Shown: positions 44,656 through 53,445 of the stretch, piece by piece
Numbering within the stretch: the stretch's first letter is position 1
Layout of the letters: each line of letters begins with the position of its first letter
Source of the DNA: Sphingomonas melonis
Lineage (GTDB): Bacteria > Pseudomonadota > Alphaproteobacteria > Sphingomonadales > Sphingomonadaceae
Assembly: GCF_013409985.1 (NCBI RefSeq)
Contig: NZ_JACCBY010000008.1
Location: 1-64,000 of the forward strand
Reading direction: 5' to 3'
Length of the DNA: 64,000 nucleotides
Position numbers and translations under genes: made by a program
Notes under the pieces: model-generated
Seen by the model: only the letters and a program-made list of their open reading frames with translations
What the model was told of the DNA's origin: nothing
Database searches by the model: none

Positions 44656-45702
44656 TTACTGGGGCAGCGGCAGATGGGAACGCGTGCTGCGGCGATCCGG
44701 GAAATAATTGCGCGGCGTTGGCGTCGCGGTCGGGGCCGGCGTGGGGGCGGGCGCGGGCTGGCCGCTGCCGGCGCCGGCGCCGCTGCCGCCGCCCGGGGTC
44801 GCGGCGCTGCCGTCGGTCCCGGTCACGGTGGGGCCGGGATAGGCGGGCAGCGCCAGCGGCGCGCCGGCCACCGCGCGGGTGTCGATGTCGCTCGCCGGCA
44901 GCGCCGGATCGGGCAGCGTCGGCGCGAGCAGCGCCGGGTCGGTGGGCAGCGCCGCGGCCGCGGCGCGGAACGCGGCATAATCGTGCGGCTGGCCGGGCAG
45001 GCGGTAGAAGATGTGATGGCCGAGGATGCCGAGCTTGAGCAGCTCGGGAGCCCATTTCGGGAAGACGTAGAGCGTGTGGTAATGCGTCGCCTGCCCCGCC
45101 TCGGCCGAGGTCCAGCCGTCGAGCGCGGCGGTGGCGACGCCCATCGCGACCTTCCACCGCGCCGGATTGGGCGCGCGCGCCATCGATCCGTCGCAGGTGA
45201 AGCTGAACTGGCAGCCGGTCGGCCGCTCGGAGCCCTGGTTGACGACCTCGCAGATCGTCTTGGGATAGCGCGGATGGCGCAGCCGGTTGAGCACGACCTG
45301 CGCGACCGCGCGCTGGCCGCTCAGCGGCTCGCCGCTCGCCTCGTAATAGACCGCATTGGCGAGGCAGACCGTCTGCCGCTCGAGATCGGCGCCGAGCCAG
45401 GCGGCGACGAACGGCGGGGCCAGCGGATTGCTGGCATGGCTGAGCGGCAGCGCGAGATTGCGGGCGAGCGCATCCTGCGGCGACAATTGGAGGATCGCGC
45501 TCGGCACGAAGGTGTCGATCGGCAGCTGGTCCTCGGGCAGCGCGGCGGGCGCGGCCACCTTGCTGCGTGCGGGCCCGAACGGGATGGCGTCGAGGAATGT
45601 GCTGTCGTCGTCCATCGTCAGCAGCGCGGTCACCAGCCCGATGACCAGCAGCACTGCGGCAAGGCCCCAGAGCGTCGATCGTTGGGAATGGGAAAGCGGC
45701 AC
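44656..45702 (-). CDS. Cell-wall hydrolase, SleB/Hydrolase_2 family
   Basis: A 348-residue protein with one N-terminal membrane helix (LWGLAAVLLVIGLVTALL) and a periplasmic domain of the SleB type (peptidoglycan hydrolase). ADLERQTVCLANAVYYEASG contains the catalytic Glu region; LNRLRHPRYPKTICEVV and CQFSFTCDG are family blocks. The C-terminal third is Pro/Thr/Ala-rich, low complexity. I chose the GTG at 45702 because AGGA lies six bases upstream; the ATG at 45738 is possible. In an EPS locus it may open the wall locally for export machinery, but it could be an unrelated housekeeping gene. Confidence 0.88.
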   Translation of the reverse strand: MPLSHSQRSTLWGLAAVLLVIGLVTALLTMDDDSTFLDAIPFGPARSKVAAPAALPEDQLPIDTFVPSAILQLSPQDALARNLALPLSHASNPLAPPFVAAWLGADLERQTVCLANAVYYEASGEPLSGQRAVAQVVLNRLRHPRYPKTICEVVNQGSERPTGCQFSFTCDGSMARAPNPARWKVAMGVATAALDGWTSAEAGQATHYHTLYVFPKWAPELLKLGILGHHIFYRLPGQPHDYAAFRAAAAALPTDPALLAPTLPDPALPASDIDTRAVAGAPLALPAYPGPTVTGTDGSAATPGGGSGAGAGSGQPAPAPTPAPTATPTPRNYFPDRRSTRSHLPLPQ

Positions 45703-45974
45703 GGGCGGTCCTCGGGCAATCGGGGCGGCCGCACCCATAAGCCGATCGTTCGACGGGTGTCCTGCGCGGGATCGGATCGATCCCCGCCGCATCGTGCGTT
45801 TTCGGGACATTTGCAAGCTGGCAGAGGCGATTGCATTGGCTAGGGTCGGCGCCGACCGGCATGCGGCAGCGGCCACGCCGGGCAGGGGAGGGATATGATT
45901 GTGTTGCCCGATCGGGAGCGGACCCGCCTCACACCGTCACCCCGGACGGCCGCGCAAACACCAAAGGTGACGGC

Positions 45975-47294
45975 ATGAGCGAGACGGCGCGCCCCGCCGC
46001 ACCGCGTCCGCTCGGCTGGGCGGCGCCGGCGCTCGCCGTGCTGATCGTCACGCAGATCCTCGCGGGCGGTGCCAACCAGGGCGTGTCGAGCGCGATCGCC
46101 GCCTTCGCCGACGCCCTGCTCGCGATCGCGGTGATCGCGCTGTCGCCCGCCGCCTCGCGCTTCTGGCGGCTGGCGCGGCTGCCGCTCGCGCTGCTCGCCG
46201 CGGCGCTGCTGTGGGCGGCGCTGCCCGGCCTGCTGCCGCGCGGCTTGGGCGCGGCGCTCGCCATGCCCGCCAACCCGGCCGCCGACCTGTTCGGCCTCGC
46301 GCTCGCCAAGGCGCTGGCGACGACGCTGCTGACCATCGTCGCCGCGCTGCTCGCCTATCGCGCCGGCTCGGCGCGCGGCGTGGTGCGGGTGCTGACGCTC
46401 GCCGGGCTGGTCTATGTCGCCTGGGCGGCGGTCGATGCGGTCGACTGGCTGTACGACAGCGCCCGCGCCGCCCGCTACAGCGGCACGATCGGCAATCCCA
46501 ATGCCGCCGGCATCGTCTTCGCGGCGATCGCCCTGCTCGCCGGCGGGCTGGCGCTCGCCCCCGACGACGAACCGATGCCGCTGCGCCTCGCCGCGCTCGC
46601 CGGAAGTGCGGTGGCGCTGGTGCTGTGCGCGCTGACCGGCAGCCGCAGCGCGGTGCTGCTCGCCCTGCTGGGCGGCGCGCTGCTGCTGGTGCGGCGCTGG
46701 CGGCGCTGGCAGGACGGGCGGCCGTCGCTACGCCTGCTCGCCCCGGCCGCGCTCGCCATGCTGGTGCTGCTCGTGCTGGTCGCGGTGCTCACCCCGGTCG
46801 CCGACCGCTCCGCCTATCTGCCCGAGGATGCCGGGTCGCGCTGGGCGGTGATCGATCATTATGCCGGGGTCGCCAATGCCAGCCCGCTCTGGGGCCATGG
46901 CCTTGGCAGCTTCTACGAGGTCAACCAGCACACGCTGACCGCGGAGGTGGCGCCGCTCTACTGGAATTTCGGCGCCGCCCACAATGCGCCGGTGCAGCTG
47001 GCGATCGAGGCGGGCTGGCCGGGGCTGGCGCTGTTGCTGGTCGCGCTGGCGGCGATCGCCTTCCAGATCGCCCGCGCGCGGCGCGACTGGTGGTCGGTCG
47101 CGCCGCTGTGCGCGCTCGCCGCGATCACCGGCAGCGCGATGGTCGACATCGCGCTCAACGTGCCCGCGGTGGCCGGATTGTTCGCGATCCTGCTCGGGTC
47201 GGTCTGGGGTGCGGCGCTGGCGAGCGGCGCGGTGCGGCGGCCGGTGGCGCGGCGAGGGCGCGGAAGCGAACGCGGCGCGCCGAAACCTCGATGA
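45975..47294 (+). CDS. O-antigen ligase/Wzy-like polymerase
   Basis: A 439-residue inner-membrane protein with ten or more helices. Family features are YSGTIGNPNAAGIVFAAIAL, with the GNxN motif of the O-antigen ligase superfamily, LTGSRSAVLLALLGG, and a periplasmic loop with SPLWGHGLGSFYEV and FGAAHNAPVQLAIEAGWPG. These are closer to the ligase/polymerase group than to the other candidate at 29644. AAAGGTGA lies just before the ATG. It stands alone on the plus strand, divergent from the SleB-like gene and followed by a repeat array. It could be the polymerase of a second polymer. Confidence 0.88.
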   Translation: MSETARPAAPRPLGWAAPALAVLIVTQILAGGANQGVSSAIAAFADALLAIAVIALSPAASRFWRLARLPLALLAAALLWAALPGLLPRGLGAALAMPANPAADLFGLALAKALATTLLTIVAALLAYRAGSARGVVRVLTLAGLVYVAWAAVDAVDWLYDSARAARYSGTIGNPNAAGIVFAAIALLAGGLALAPDDEPMPLRLAALAGSAVALVLCALTGSRSAVLLALLGGALLLVRRWRRWQDGRPSLRLLAPAALAMLVLLVLVAVLTPVADRSAYLPEDAGSRWAVIDHYAGVANASPLWGHGLGSFYEVNQHTLTAEVAPLYWNFGAAHNAPVQLAIEAGWPGLALLLVALAAIAFQIARARRDWWSVAPLCALAAITGSAMVDIALNVPAVAGLFAILLGSVWGAALASGAVRRPVARRGRGSERGAPKPR

Positions 47295-47308
47295 CCTGAC
47301 ATCCATCC

Positions 47309-47755
47309 GTTGGTGCCGAGCCTGTCGAAGCATTGTGGGTCCCAACTGCCCTTCGACAGGCTCAGGGCAAACGGTCGGGGAGGGGGTCCGGCGATGCGCG
47401 TGCCCACGTCACCGACCTCGCTACCCTCCGCCCCGTTGGTGCTGAGCCTCTCGAAGCGCCGTGGGTCCCACCTGCCCTTCGACAGGCTCAGGGCGAACGG
47501 TCGGGGAGAGGGTCCGGCGATGCGCGTGCCCACGTCACCGACCTCGCCACCCCCGCCCGGTTGGTGCTGAGCCTGTCGAAGCGCCGTGGGTCCCAACTGC
47601 CCTTCAACAGGCTCAGGGCGAACGGTCGGGGAGGGGGGCCGGCGATGAGCGTGCCACGTCACCGACCTCGCACTCCCGCCCGGTTGGTGCTGAGCCTGTC
47701 GAGGCGCCGTGGGTCTCACCTGCCCTTCGACAGGCTCAGGGCGAACGGTCGGGGG
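47309..47755. repeat. Four tandem copies of a ~125-bp element with internal dyad
   Basis: Units begin at 47309, 47435, 47560 and 47683, the last cut short. Each contains GCTGAGCCTGTCGAAG and, about 20 bases on, CTTCGACAGGCTCAG, so a large hairpin can form, followed by GGGCGAACGGTCGGGGAG and a shared spacer. The dyad resembles an intergenic repeat I know from sphingomonads and other GC-rich Proteobacteria. Small differences between copies show that the array is not brand new. It fills the gap between the polymerase gene and the converging 47814 gene. Confidence 0.85.
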
Positions 47756-47761
47756 CGCGGG

Positions 47762-47790
47762 AAGGCAAGGAGGCAAGGAGGCAAGGAGGC
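47762..47790. repeat. Short direct repeat AGGCAAGG
   Basis: Three to four head-to-tail copies of AGGCAAGG directly follow the 125-bp array. It is a simple-sequence stretch that could change length by slippage. It lies outside the coding part of the 47814 gene. Confidence 0.55.
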
Positions 47791-47813
47791 GAGCCGCCTC
47801 GCAGCCTCGCGCC

Positions 47814-48437
47814 TCAATGCTTCGGCGGCATCCGCAGCGCGAAGCGGACCGACATCGGCGAGCCGCCCATGATGTCGACCAGCCGGTCGTTGAAGCGGCC
47901 GTCGAGCGCCGCGAGCCAGGCCGCCTCGGCGACCGCGGCCTCCTGCGTCGCCGCGGGCAGGTCGCGCCAATAGCGCGCGGCATAAGCGGCACGCCAGAAG
48001 CCCTCGGCGGTGAGGAAGGGCGCGGCGGCATAACTGGCGGTGAAGGCGCGCAGGCTGGCCGGGCCGGGATGGTCGCCGGGCGTCAGCGCGAGCTGGCTAT
48101 GCAGCAGCAGCGTCGCCGCGGCGGTCGGCCGGCCGTCGTCGGCGATGGCGAGCATCGCGCGGGCATGGGCGAGGCTGGCGCGGTCCGCGCCGGGCTGCAC
48201 CGCCTCGCCCGCCTGCCGCAGCCAGAGCGCGGCAAGGCCGATCGCGGCGCGCGGCGGCACGTCGGCCGGCCGCCAGCCCGTCGCCTCGGCGAGCAGCGCG
48301 GCGCGCGCCGGCGGCTCGGCATCGCGCGCCGCGGCGACCGCGGCGACACGGCGCTCGCTGCCGATCGCCATGCCCGAGAGGACGAGCGTCACCCCCGCGG
48401 CCGCCAGCCACGCCGGCCTCAGGCGGGAGCGGGCCAC
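47814..48437 (-). CDS. Hypothetical membrane-anchored protein of the EPS export operon
   Basis: A 207-residue protein of unknown function. An N-terminal membrane helix (WLAAAGVTLVLSGMAIG) is followed by an Ala-rich helical domain, perhaps with TPR-like helices (LAALWLRQAGEAV, HARAMLAIADDG, EGFWRAAYAARYWRDLP). It starts with a GTG six bases after the wzc stop, overlapping a GGCGGCGG ribosome binding site, so it is translated with wzc. The tight link suggests a role in polymer assembly or export. No homologue is recognised by eye. Confidence 0.7.
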   Translation of the reverse strand: MARSRLRPAWLAAAGVTLVLSGMAIGSERRVAAVAAARDAEPPARAALLAEATGWRPADVPPRAAIGLAALWLRQAGEAVQPGADRASLAHARAMLAIADDGRPTAAATLLLHSQLALTPGDHPGPASLRAFTASYAAAPFLTAEGFWRAAYAARYWRDLPAATQEAAVAEAAWLAALDGRFNDRLVDIMGGSPMSVRFALRMPPKH

Positions 48438-48443
48438 CGCCGC

Positions 48444-50588
48444 CTATTCGTTGTAATAAGAGGAGTAGCGCGCCGAATAATACAGGCCTCCCATCGCCTC
48501 CGAACGGTGATCGACCATCGTCAGCACCGCACCGAGCACCTCGCCCTGGCTCTGCTCGAGCCCGGCGAGCGCGGCGTCGACCGCGGCGATCGGCGTCGTG
48601 TTCCACTTGATGACCAGCATCACCGCATCGGCGAGGCCGACCAGCGTGCGGGCATCGGCGATGCCGAGCAGCGGCGGGGTGTCTAGGATGATGAAGTCGT
48701 AGCGACCGCGCGCCTCGGCGAGCATCGCCTCCATCCGGCCCCCGCCGAACAGGTCGATCGGCGTGAACAGCGAGCCCTGGACGAGCAGCAGGTCGAGCCC
48801 GTCGACCTCGTCGGGCAGCACCGCCTGCGCCATCGAGGCGCGGCCTTCGAGCACGTCGGCAAGGCCGGTGTCGACCGAGCGGTTGAGCGCGCGCAGCACG
48901 CCGGCGCGGCGCACGTCGCAGTCGATCAGCAGCACGCGGTCGCCGCTCAGCGCCATAATCCGCGCCAGCGACAGCGCGCTGGTCGTCTTGCCCTCGCCCG
49001 GCAGGGTCGAGGCGAGCGCGATCACCTGCGTCCGCTGCGTCTGGTTGCGCGACGCGATGAACGAGCGGATCGCGCGATACGCCTCGGCATAGACCGTCAT
49101 CGGCTTGGACACGAGCGTCGTCGCCGGATTGGCGGCGCGGTTGGCGCGCAGCTTCCACGGCGTCGGCAGGCGCGGCACCGAGGCGACGAACGACAGGCCG
49201 AGCAGGGTCTCGATATCCTCAGGCTTGCGGATCGTCGAGCTCAGCCCCTCGAACAGCAGCACGCCGGCGAGGCCGAAGACGAGGCCGATCAGCAGGCCGG
49301 CCGCGGCGAATGCCTTGACCTGCGGGAAGGTCGGCTTGGTCGGGATCGTCGCATTCTCGATGATGTTCGCCTGCGGCGTCGAGACGCGCTGCGCCTGGGT
49401 CGACTGCTGCGCCGCCTGGGCGAGGCGGGTATAGGCGGTACGCTTGGCCTCGGCATCGCGCTCCAGGCTGCCGGCCATCACCGATGCCTGGTCGTCGCGG
49501 GCGACGCCGCGCTGCAGGGTGTTGAGGCGGTTGCGCAGGCTGGCGGCGCGCGCCTCGGCGGACAGCGCCTGGCTGCGCAGGCCGCCGACGACGCGCTGCG
49601 CCTCCTGGCGGATTTGCGCGTCGAGCGATTCGATCTGCTGCGCGACCTGGATCGACAGCGGATAGCGCGGGCCGTAGCGCGAGCTCAGCTCGGCGCGACG
49701 CTTCTCCGCCTCGGTGCGCTGGCGGCGCAGGTCGGCGATGACCCCCGACGACAGCACCGCCGAGATCGCGTCGGTGCCGCCGGTCGCATTCTGCCGCTCC
49801 GCGACCGCCAGCGCCGAGCGCGCCGCGGCGGCTTCGGATTCGGCGGTGGCGAGCTGCATCGACAGCGGTGCGATCTGCTGGTCAGTGATCGTGCCGCCTT
49901 CGCCGCTCTGGCTGATGCCGCTCTGCGCGCGATAGGAGGCGAGGCGCGCATCGGCGGCCTGCACCTCGGCACCGAGCTCGCGCAGCCGGTTCTGGATCGA
50001 CTGCGACTGTTTCGCCGCGGTGCCCATCAGATTGTCGGCGGTGCCGGCGACATAGGTGCTGGCATAGGTATTGGCGATGCGCGCCGCCTTGGCGCCGTCG
50101 ACCGAGCGGATGCCGATCATGACAAGATAGCTCTTGTCGTCGCGGTTGATCTTGAGGTGCTCGAGCACGCCGCTGGTGGCGCGTTCGATCGCGGTGTTGG
50201 CGGGGCCCTTGCCGGCGAATTCGGGATCGCGATCGAGGCCGAGCTGGGTGACCACCTTGCGCGCGGTGGCGCGCGAGCCGATCACCTGCACCTCGGTGTT
50301 GACCGCGGTCTGGTCGGCCGGCTGTTCGGTGCCGTTGCCGAAGTCGAGCGGCGAGGCGGCGTTGGGGGTGATCCGCACCTTGGCGAAGGCGTCGTATTTC
50401 GGCGTCAGCATCAGCGCCGTGCCGAGCGCGGCCGCGAACACGACGAGCGCCGTCGCGACCACGACGATCCAGCGCCGACGGATCGCTTCGCCGACCGACT
50501 TCAGGGTGACCGCGCGCCGTCCGACGTGACGCGACTGGTCGAAGCGGCTTGCTTCATCTTGCTCGGCCAGCGAGGACATCTTGTTCAT
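48444..50588 (-). CDS. wzc: Polysaccharide co-polymerase and tyrosine autokinase
   Basis: A 714-residue inner-membrane protein that controls chain length and links polymerisation to export. Near the N-terminus is the first membrane helix (RWIVVVATALVVFAAALGTA), then a large periplasmic coiled-coil domain, then the second helix (AFAAAGLLIGLVFGLAGVLL). The cytosolic kinase domain has Walker A STLPGEGKTT near residue 530, Walker A' LLIDCDVRR and Walker B FIILDTPPL. The last residues hold the tyrosine cluster GGLYYSARYSSYYNE that is autophosphorylated. No Wzb phosphatase gene is in the window. It follows the beta-barrel gene on the same strand, with wza further upstream. Confidence 0.96.
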   Translation of the reverse strand: MNKMSSLAEQDEASRFDQSRHVGRRAVTLKSVGEAIRRRWIVVVATALVVFAAALGTALMLTPKYDAFAKVRITPNAASPLDFGNGTEQPADQTAVNTEVQVIGSRATARKVVTQLGLDRDPEFAGKGPANTAIERATSGVLEHLKINRDDKSYLVMIGIRSVDGAKAARIANTYASTYVAGTADNLMGTAAKQSQSIQNRLRELGAEVQAADARLASYRAQSGISQSGEGGTITDQQIAPLSMQLATAESEAAAARSALAVAERQNATGGTDAISAVLSSGVIADLRRQRTEAEKRRAELSSRYGPRYPLSIQVAQQIESLDAQIRQEAQRVVGGLRSQALSAEARAASLRNRLNTLQRGVARDDQASVMAGSLERDAEAKRTAYTRLAQAAQQSTQAQRVSTPQANIIENATIPTKPTFPQVKAFAAAGLLIGLVFGLAGVLLFEGLSSTIRKPEDIETLLGLSFVASVPRLPTPWKLRANRAANPATTLVSKPMTVYAEAYRAIRSFIASRNQTQRTQVIALASTLPGEGKTTSALSLARIMALSGDRVLLIDCDVRRAGVLRALNRSVDTGLADVLEGRASMAQAVLPDEVDGLDLLLVQGSLFTPIDLFGGGRMEAMLAEARGRYDFIILDTPPLLGIADARTLVGLADAVMLVIKWNTTPIAAVDAALAGLEQSQGEVLGAVLTMVDHRSEAMGGLYYSARYSSYYNE

Positions 50589-50621
50589 ACGGTCGCGATT
50601 TTCCCTTGGGGAACGACAGCG

Positions 50622-51923
50622 TTACCGCTGCAGGACGATTGATAACAGCGCGCGGGTCTCGTCGAAAGACTGTAATCCGACCGTCCCGCGGGCGGAGCGA
50701 TTGTCACGCCCGACCAGCAGCCCGAACCCGAAATTGCGGTTGAGCAGGTAGCGCCCGCCGGCGCTGTAGCGGACAATCTTCGATTTGCTGTTCTGATTGA
50801 CGAAATCGTCCTGCTCATAGCCGATCTGGGCGTTGAGCAGCAGGTTACGAAGCAGTTCGTGATCGACGCGCAGCGCGGCCGCGGTCGCGAAGAAGCCGCT
50901 GCTGGTGCCGAAATAGCTGTCCTGCACCGTCCGACGGACGTTGAGGCCGACGGTGGTGAGCTGGGTCGGGAAATATTCGATCTTCGCCTCCGCCGACAGG
51001 CCGGAGATGTCGCGATAGATCGGCGCGTCGTAGCGGCGGCTGACATAGCCGATGCCGATGCCGCCGCGGACCAGCGCCGACAGGTCGAAGCTCGCGCCCC
51101 CGATCACGTTGACCTCCTTGGAGTCGCGGTTAGCGATGCCGGTGGTCAGCGGATATTTGTAGGTCGTGTCGGTATAGCCGCCCTGCAGGAACAGCGAGGT
51201 GTCGGGCGACACCGCATATTCGCCGCGGGCGGTGGTACGCAGCAGCGTCTGGTCGCGACCCTGCTGGCTGATCCGCCCGCCCGAGAAGGAGCGCACGTCC
51301 GAAAAGTCGAACTGGTCGACGCTGACCGCGACCTGGCCGCGGATGCGGGCGCCGGCGAAGGCGCTGCCGACGCTGGCGGTGGTCTGCTGGAACTGGATCG
51401 CCTCGGCGGCATCCTGCGGCGAGGCGGCCGACGAACGCGGCTCGGTCGAGCGCGCGGTGCGCAGCAGCGTGTTGAAGGTCAGCGATCGCGTCGCGTCGAG
51501 CCGGCCGCTGGCGTCGAGATTGTAGTTGGTCTCGTTGCGCGGCGTCTCGCTGGCGAAACGGCGCAGCCGCGCGCCGGCGTTGAAGTTCAGCTCGTGAGTC
51601 GACCAGTTGCTGTTCGCGGCGATCGACGGCGCGATGAGGGCGTAGACGTCGCCCTCCTTGTTGTTGTCGACCTGATAGGCGTTGTCGGTGATGCCCGCGC
51701 CCAGTTCCAGCTTGGGGTAGAGCAGGAACGAGCCGGCGCGGACGCCCTGCGCCTGATATTCCGGCCGCTCGCGCTGGAGGACGCTGGTGTTCTTGCCGCG
51801 ATCGAAATCGAGCGGCAGGTTGGGCAGCACCAGATTGGCGTCGGTCGATTGCTGCGCCTGCGCCACACCGGCCGCAAACGGCATGGACAGCATGCCCGCC
51901 AGGGCAACAAGGGGCAGCCGCAT
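50622..51923 (-). CDS. Outer-membrane beta-barrel protein of the EPS locus
   Basis: A protein of about 433 residues with signal peptide MRLPLVALAGMLSMPFAAGV (cleavage after AQA). The mature part is a long series of amphipathic strands, resembling the putative beta-barrel porin family often found next to wzc/wza in alphaproteobacteria. It ends RALLSIVLQR, so it lacks a terminal aromatic residue. The start at 51923 is chosen because CAGGT lies six bases upstream; ATGs at 51938 and 51947 are in frame. It probably forms the outer channel or an accessory barrel for EPS, since Wza here is short. The exact role is inferred from position. Confidence 0.85.
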   Translation of the reverse strand: MRLPLVALAGMLSMPFAAGVAQAQQSTDANLVLPNLPLDFDRGKNTSVLQRERPEYQAQGVRAGSFLLYPKLELGAGITDNAYQVDNNKEGDVYALIAPSIAANSNWSTHELNFNAGARLRRFASETPRNETNYNLDASGRLDATRSLTFNTLLRTARSTEPRSSAASPQDAAEAIQFQQTTASVGSAFAGARIRGQVAVSVDQFDFSDVRSFSGGRISQQGRDQTLLRTTARGEYAVSPDTSLFLQGGYTDTTYKYPLTTGIANRDSKEVNVIGGASFDLSALVRGGIGIGYVSRRYDAPIYRDISGLSAEAKIEYFPTQLTTVGLNVRRTVQDSYFGTSSGFFATAAALRVDHELLRNLLLNAQIGYEQDDFVNQNSKSKIVRYSAGGRYLLNRNFGFGLLVGRDNRSARGTVGLQSFDETRALLSIVLQR

Positions 51924-51950
51924 CGAAATACCTGTCATGACGGTCATCAG

Positions 51951-52385
51951 TTAAAACGAGGCGTAATTGGAGCTGCCCCCGCCGATCCCGACCGCGGGAC
52001 CCTGGGCAAGCGTCGCGCCGGGGCCACCCACCGCGGCGGTGCCGTAGCGGTCGCAGCGCGAGGCGCCGGTCAGCACGTCGCGCAGCGCCTGGACGGTCGG
52101 CTTGGGCTGACGCGGCACGTCGAGCGCCTCGTGCAGCGCGGCGACGACGACCGGGCAATTGGCCTGGCTCTGGTCGACCGCATAGGCGATCTGCGCCTCG
52201 AACTGGTCGCGCTCCGCGGTGGCGGGCACGCCGGCGATGGTGCGCATGATCTCGGTATAGAGCGCGATGACGTTGGGATCGTCGCGCGACACCACCGGCG
52301 ACAGCGGCGTGACCGGAATCTGGGCGTCACCGCTGGCGCCGACGAGCGATATCGTCGCCGCCATTCCCAAGAAAAGCAATCGCAT
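51951..52385 (-). CDS. Hypothetical exported protein of the EPS export operon
   Basis: A 144-residue protein with a signal peptide (RLLFLGMAATISLVGASGDA). The mature part contains VIALYTEIMRTIAGVPATAE and NCPVVVAALHEALDV, two helical blocks with a single Cys each in the second half (NCP and SRCDR), which might pair. The tail is Gly-rich. AAGGGG lies seven bases before the ATG at 52385. The gene lies between wza and the beta-barrel gene, all on the minus strand. No family is recognised. Confidence 0.7.
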   Translation of the reverse strand: MRLLFLGMAATISLVGASGDAQIPVTPLSPVVSRDDPNVIALYTEIMRTIAGVPATAERDQFEAQIAYAVDQSQANCPVVVAALHEALDVPRQPKPTVQALRDVLTGASRCDRYGTAAVGGPGATLAQGPAVGIGGGSSNYASF

Positions 52386-52568
52386 AGCCAAACCCCTTAT
52401 TTGCCAAGCCTGTGTCATATAACGCCGTGATCCACAATCACGTGGCATGGCTTGGCCGGCGTTGCGTCCGATTTCGGGACAATAGTGGCCGCAATGACGC
52501 GGTTACGGCAGCGACGGACAGCGCGTGGGCCCGGCGAGGCGTGGGGTGCGCCGTCGCCGGGCGGATCG

Positions 52569-53213
52569 TCAGAACAGCCGCTCGCGGATGCGGATCGTAT
52601 CGCCGGGGCGGACGCGCAGGTCGGGGGACAGCGGCACCGTCTCCTCGGTCGCCTCGCCGGCGTGCTTGACCACCACCGACTTCTTGCTGGCGCGATAGGT
52701 GAACCCTTCCGCGGTGGCGACCGCGTTGAGGACGGTCAGCCCGGAGGAATAGGGATATTCGCCCGGCTTGTTGACCTCGCCGAGGATATAATAGGGGCGG
52801 AAGGTCAGCACGTCGATGCTGACCCGCGGCTCGCGCAGATAGCCGTCGGCGAGCTTGCGCTGGATGGTCGCGGCGAGCGCGGTGGTGGTGACGCCGGCGG
52901 CATCGACGTCGCCGATCAGCGGCAGCGACAGCTTGCCGTTGGCATTGACCAGGAATTCCCCCGACAGCGAGGGTTCGTCGAAGATCAGGATGCGGATCTT
53001 GTCGGCGACACCGAGCCGATAGTCATCGGTGGAGGCCGAGACGCCGGCCGGGCCGGCCTGTGCCGAGGCGGTGACGCTCCCCGTTCCCGCAGCGGTGGCC
53101 GGGCCGGTCCGCGCCGGGGTGCTGGCGGTGGCCGGCGCGGTCTGACCGGAGGCGAGGGCGGGGCCGCATCCCGCCAGGCCGATCGCCGCGATCAGGGTCA
53201 TCAGGATTTTCAT
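52569..53213 (-). CDS. wza: Polysaccharide export lipoprotein (Wza/OPX type, short)
   Basis: A 214-residue periplasmic or outer-membrane lipoprotein. The signal MKILMTLIAAIGLAGC ends in a perfect lipobox LAGC. After a Thr/Ala-rich linker come the polysaccharide export domain (DDYRLGVADKIRILIFDEP, LPLIGDVDAAG, GYLREPRVSIDV) and one SLBB-like repeat (YYILGEVNKPGEYPY, GLTVLNAVATAEGFT, RVRPGDTIRIRE). It lacks the C-terminal amphipathic helix that forms the outer pore in E. coli Wza. Such short OPX proteins work with a separate barrel, which may be the protein at 50622. It heads the minus-strand export group wza, 51951, barrel, wzc, 47814. Confidence 0.93.
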   Translation of the reverse strand: MKILMTLIAAIGLAGCGPALASGQTAPATASTPARTGPATAAGTGSVTASAQAGPAGVSASTDDYRLGVADKIRILIFDEPSLSGEFLVNANGKLSLPLIGDVDAAGVTTTALAATIQRKLADGYLREPRVSIDVLTFRPYYILGEVNKPGEYPYSSGLTVLNAVATAEGFTYRASKKSVVVKHAGEATEETVPLSPDLRVRPGDTIRIRERLF

Positions 53214-53445
53214 TCGCCGGACTTCCCCATGGCAGAGCTTCGCATCGGACGACCGCGGCGGCCGGCCGGCGGACAGAGCCGCCGAGCCGCCGCAGCTGCG
53301 GTCTGGATCGGCTAAAGCTAGCGCACATCGCGATTATTGTCACCTGCCCGGCACGGCCCGACGCGCGGTTCACGGCATCGCAGCGTCCTTTCCCGGGACG
53401 GCGTAGGAATTTTCTTAACCTTCCCCCGCTACCCTGCGGGCCGAG

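Noticed and set aside
47309..47755. CRISPR array, because of regular repeat spacing
   Set aside because: The whole 125-bp unit is repeated, including the spacer part, and no cas gene is nearby; it is a tandem repeat array.
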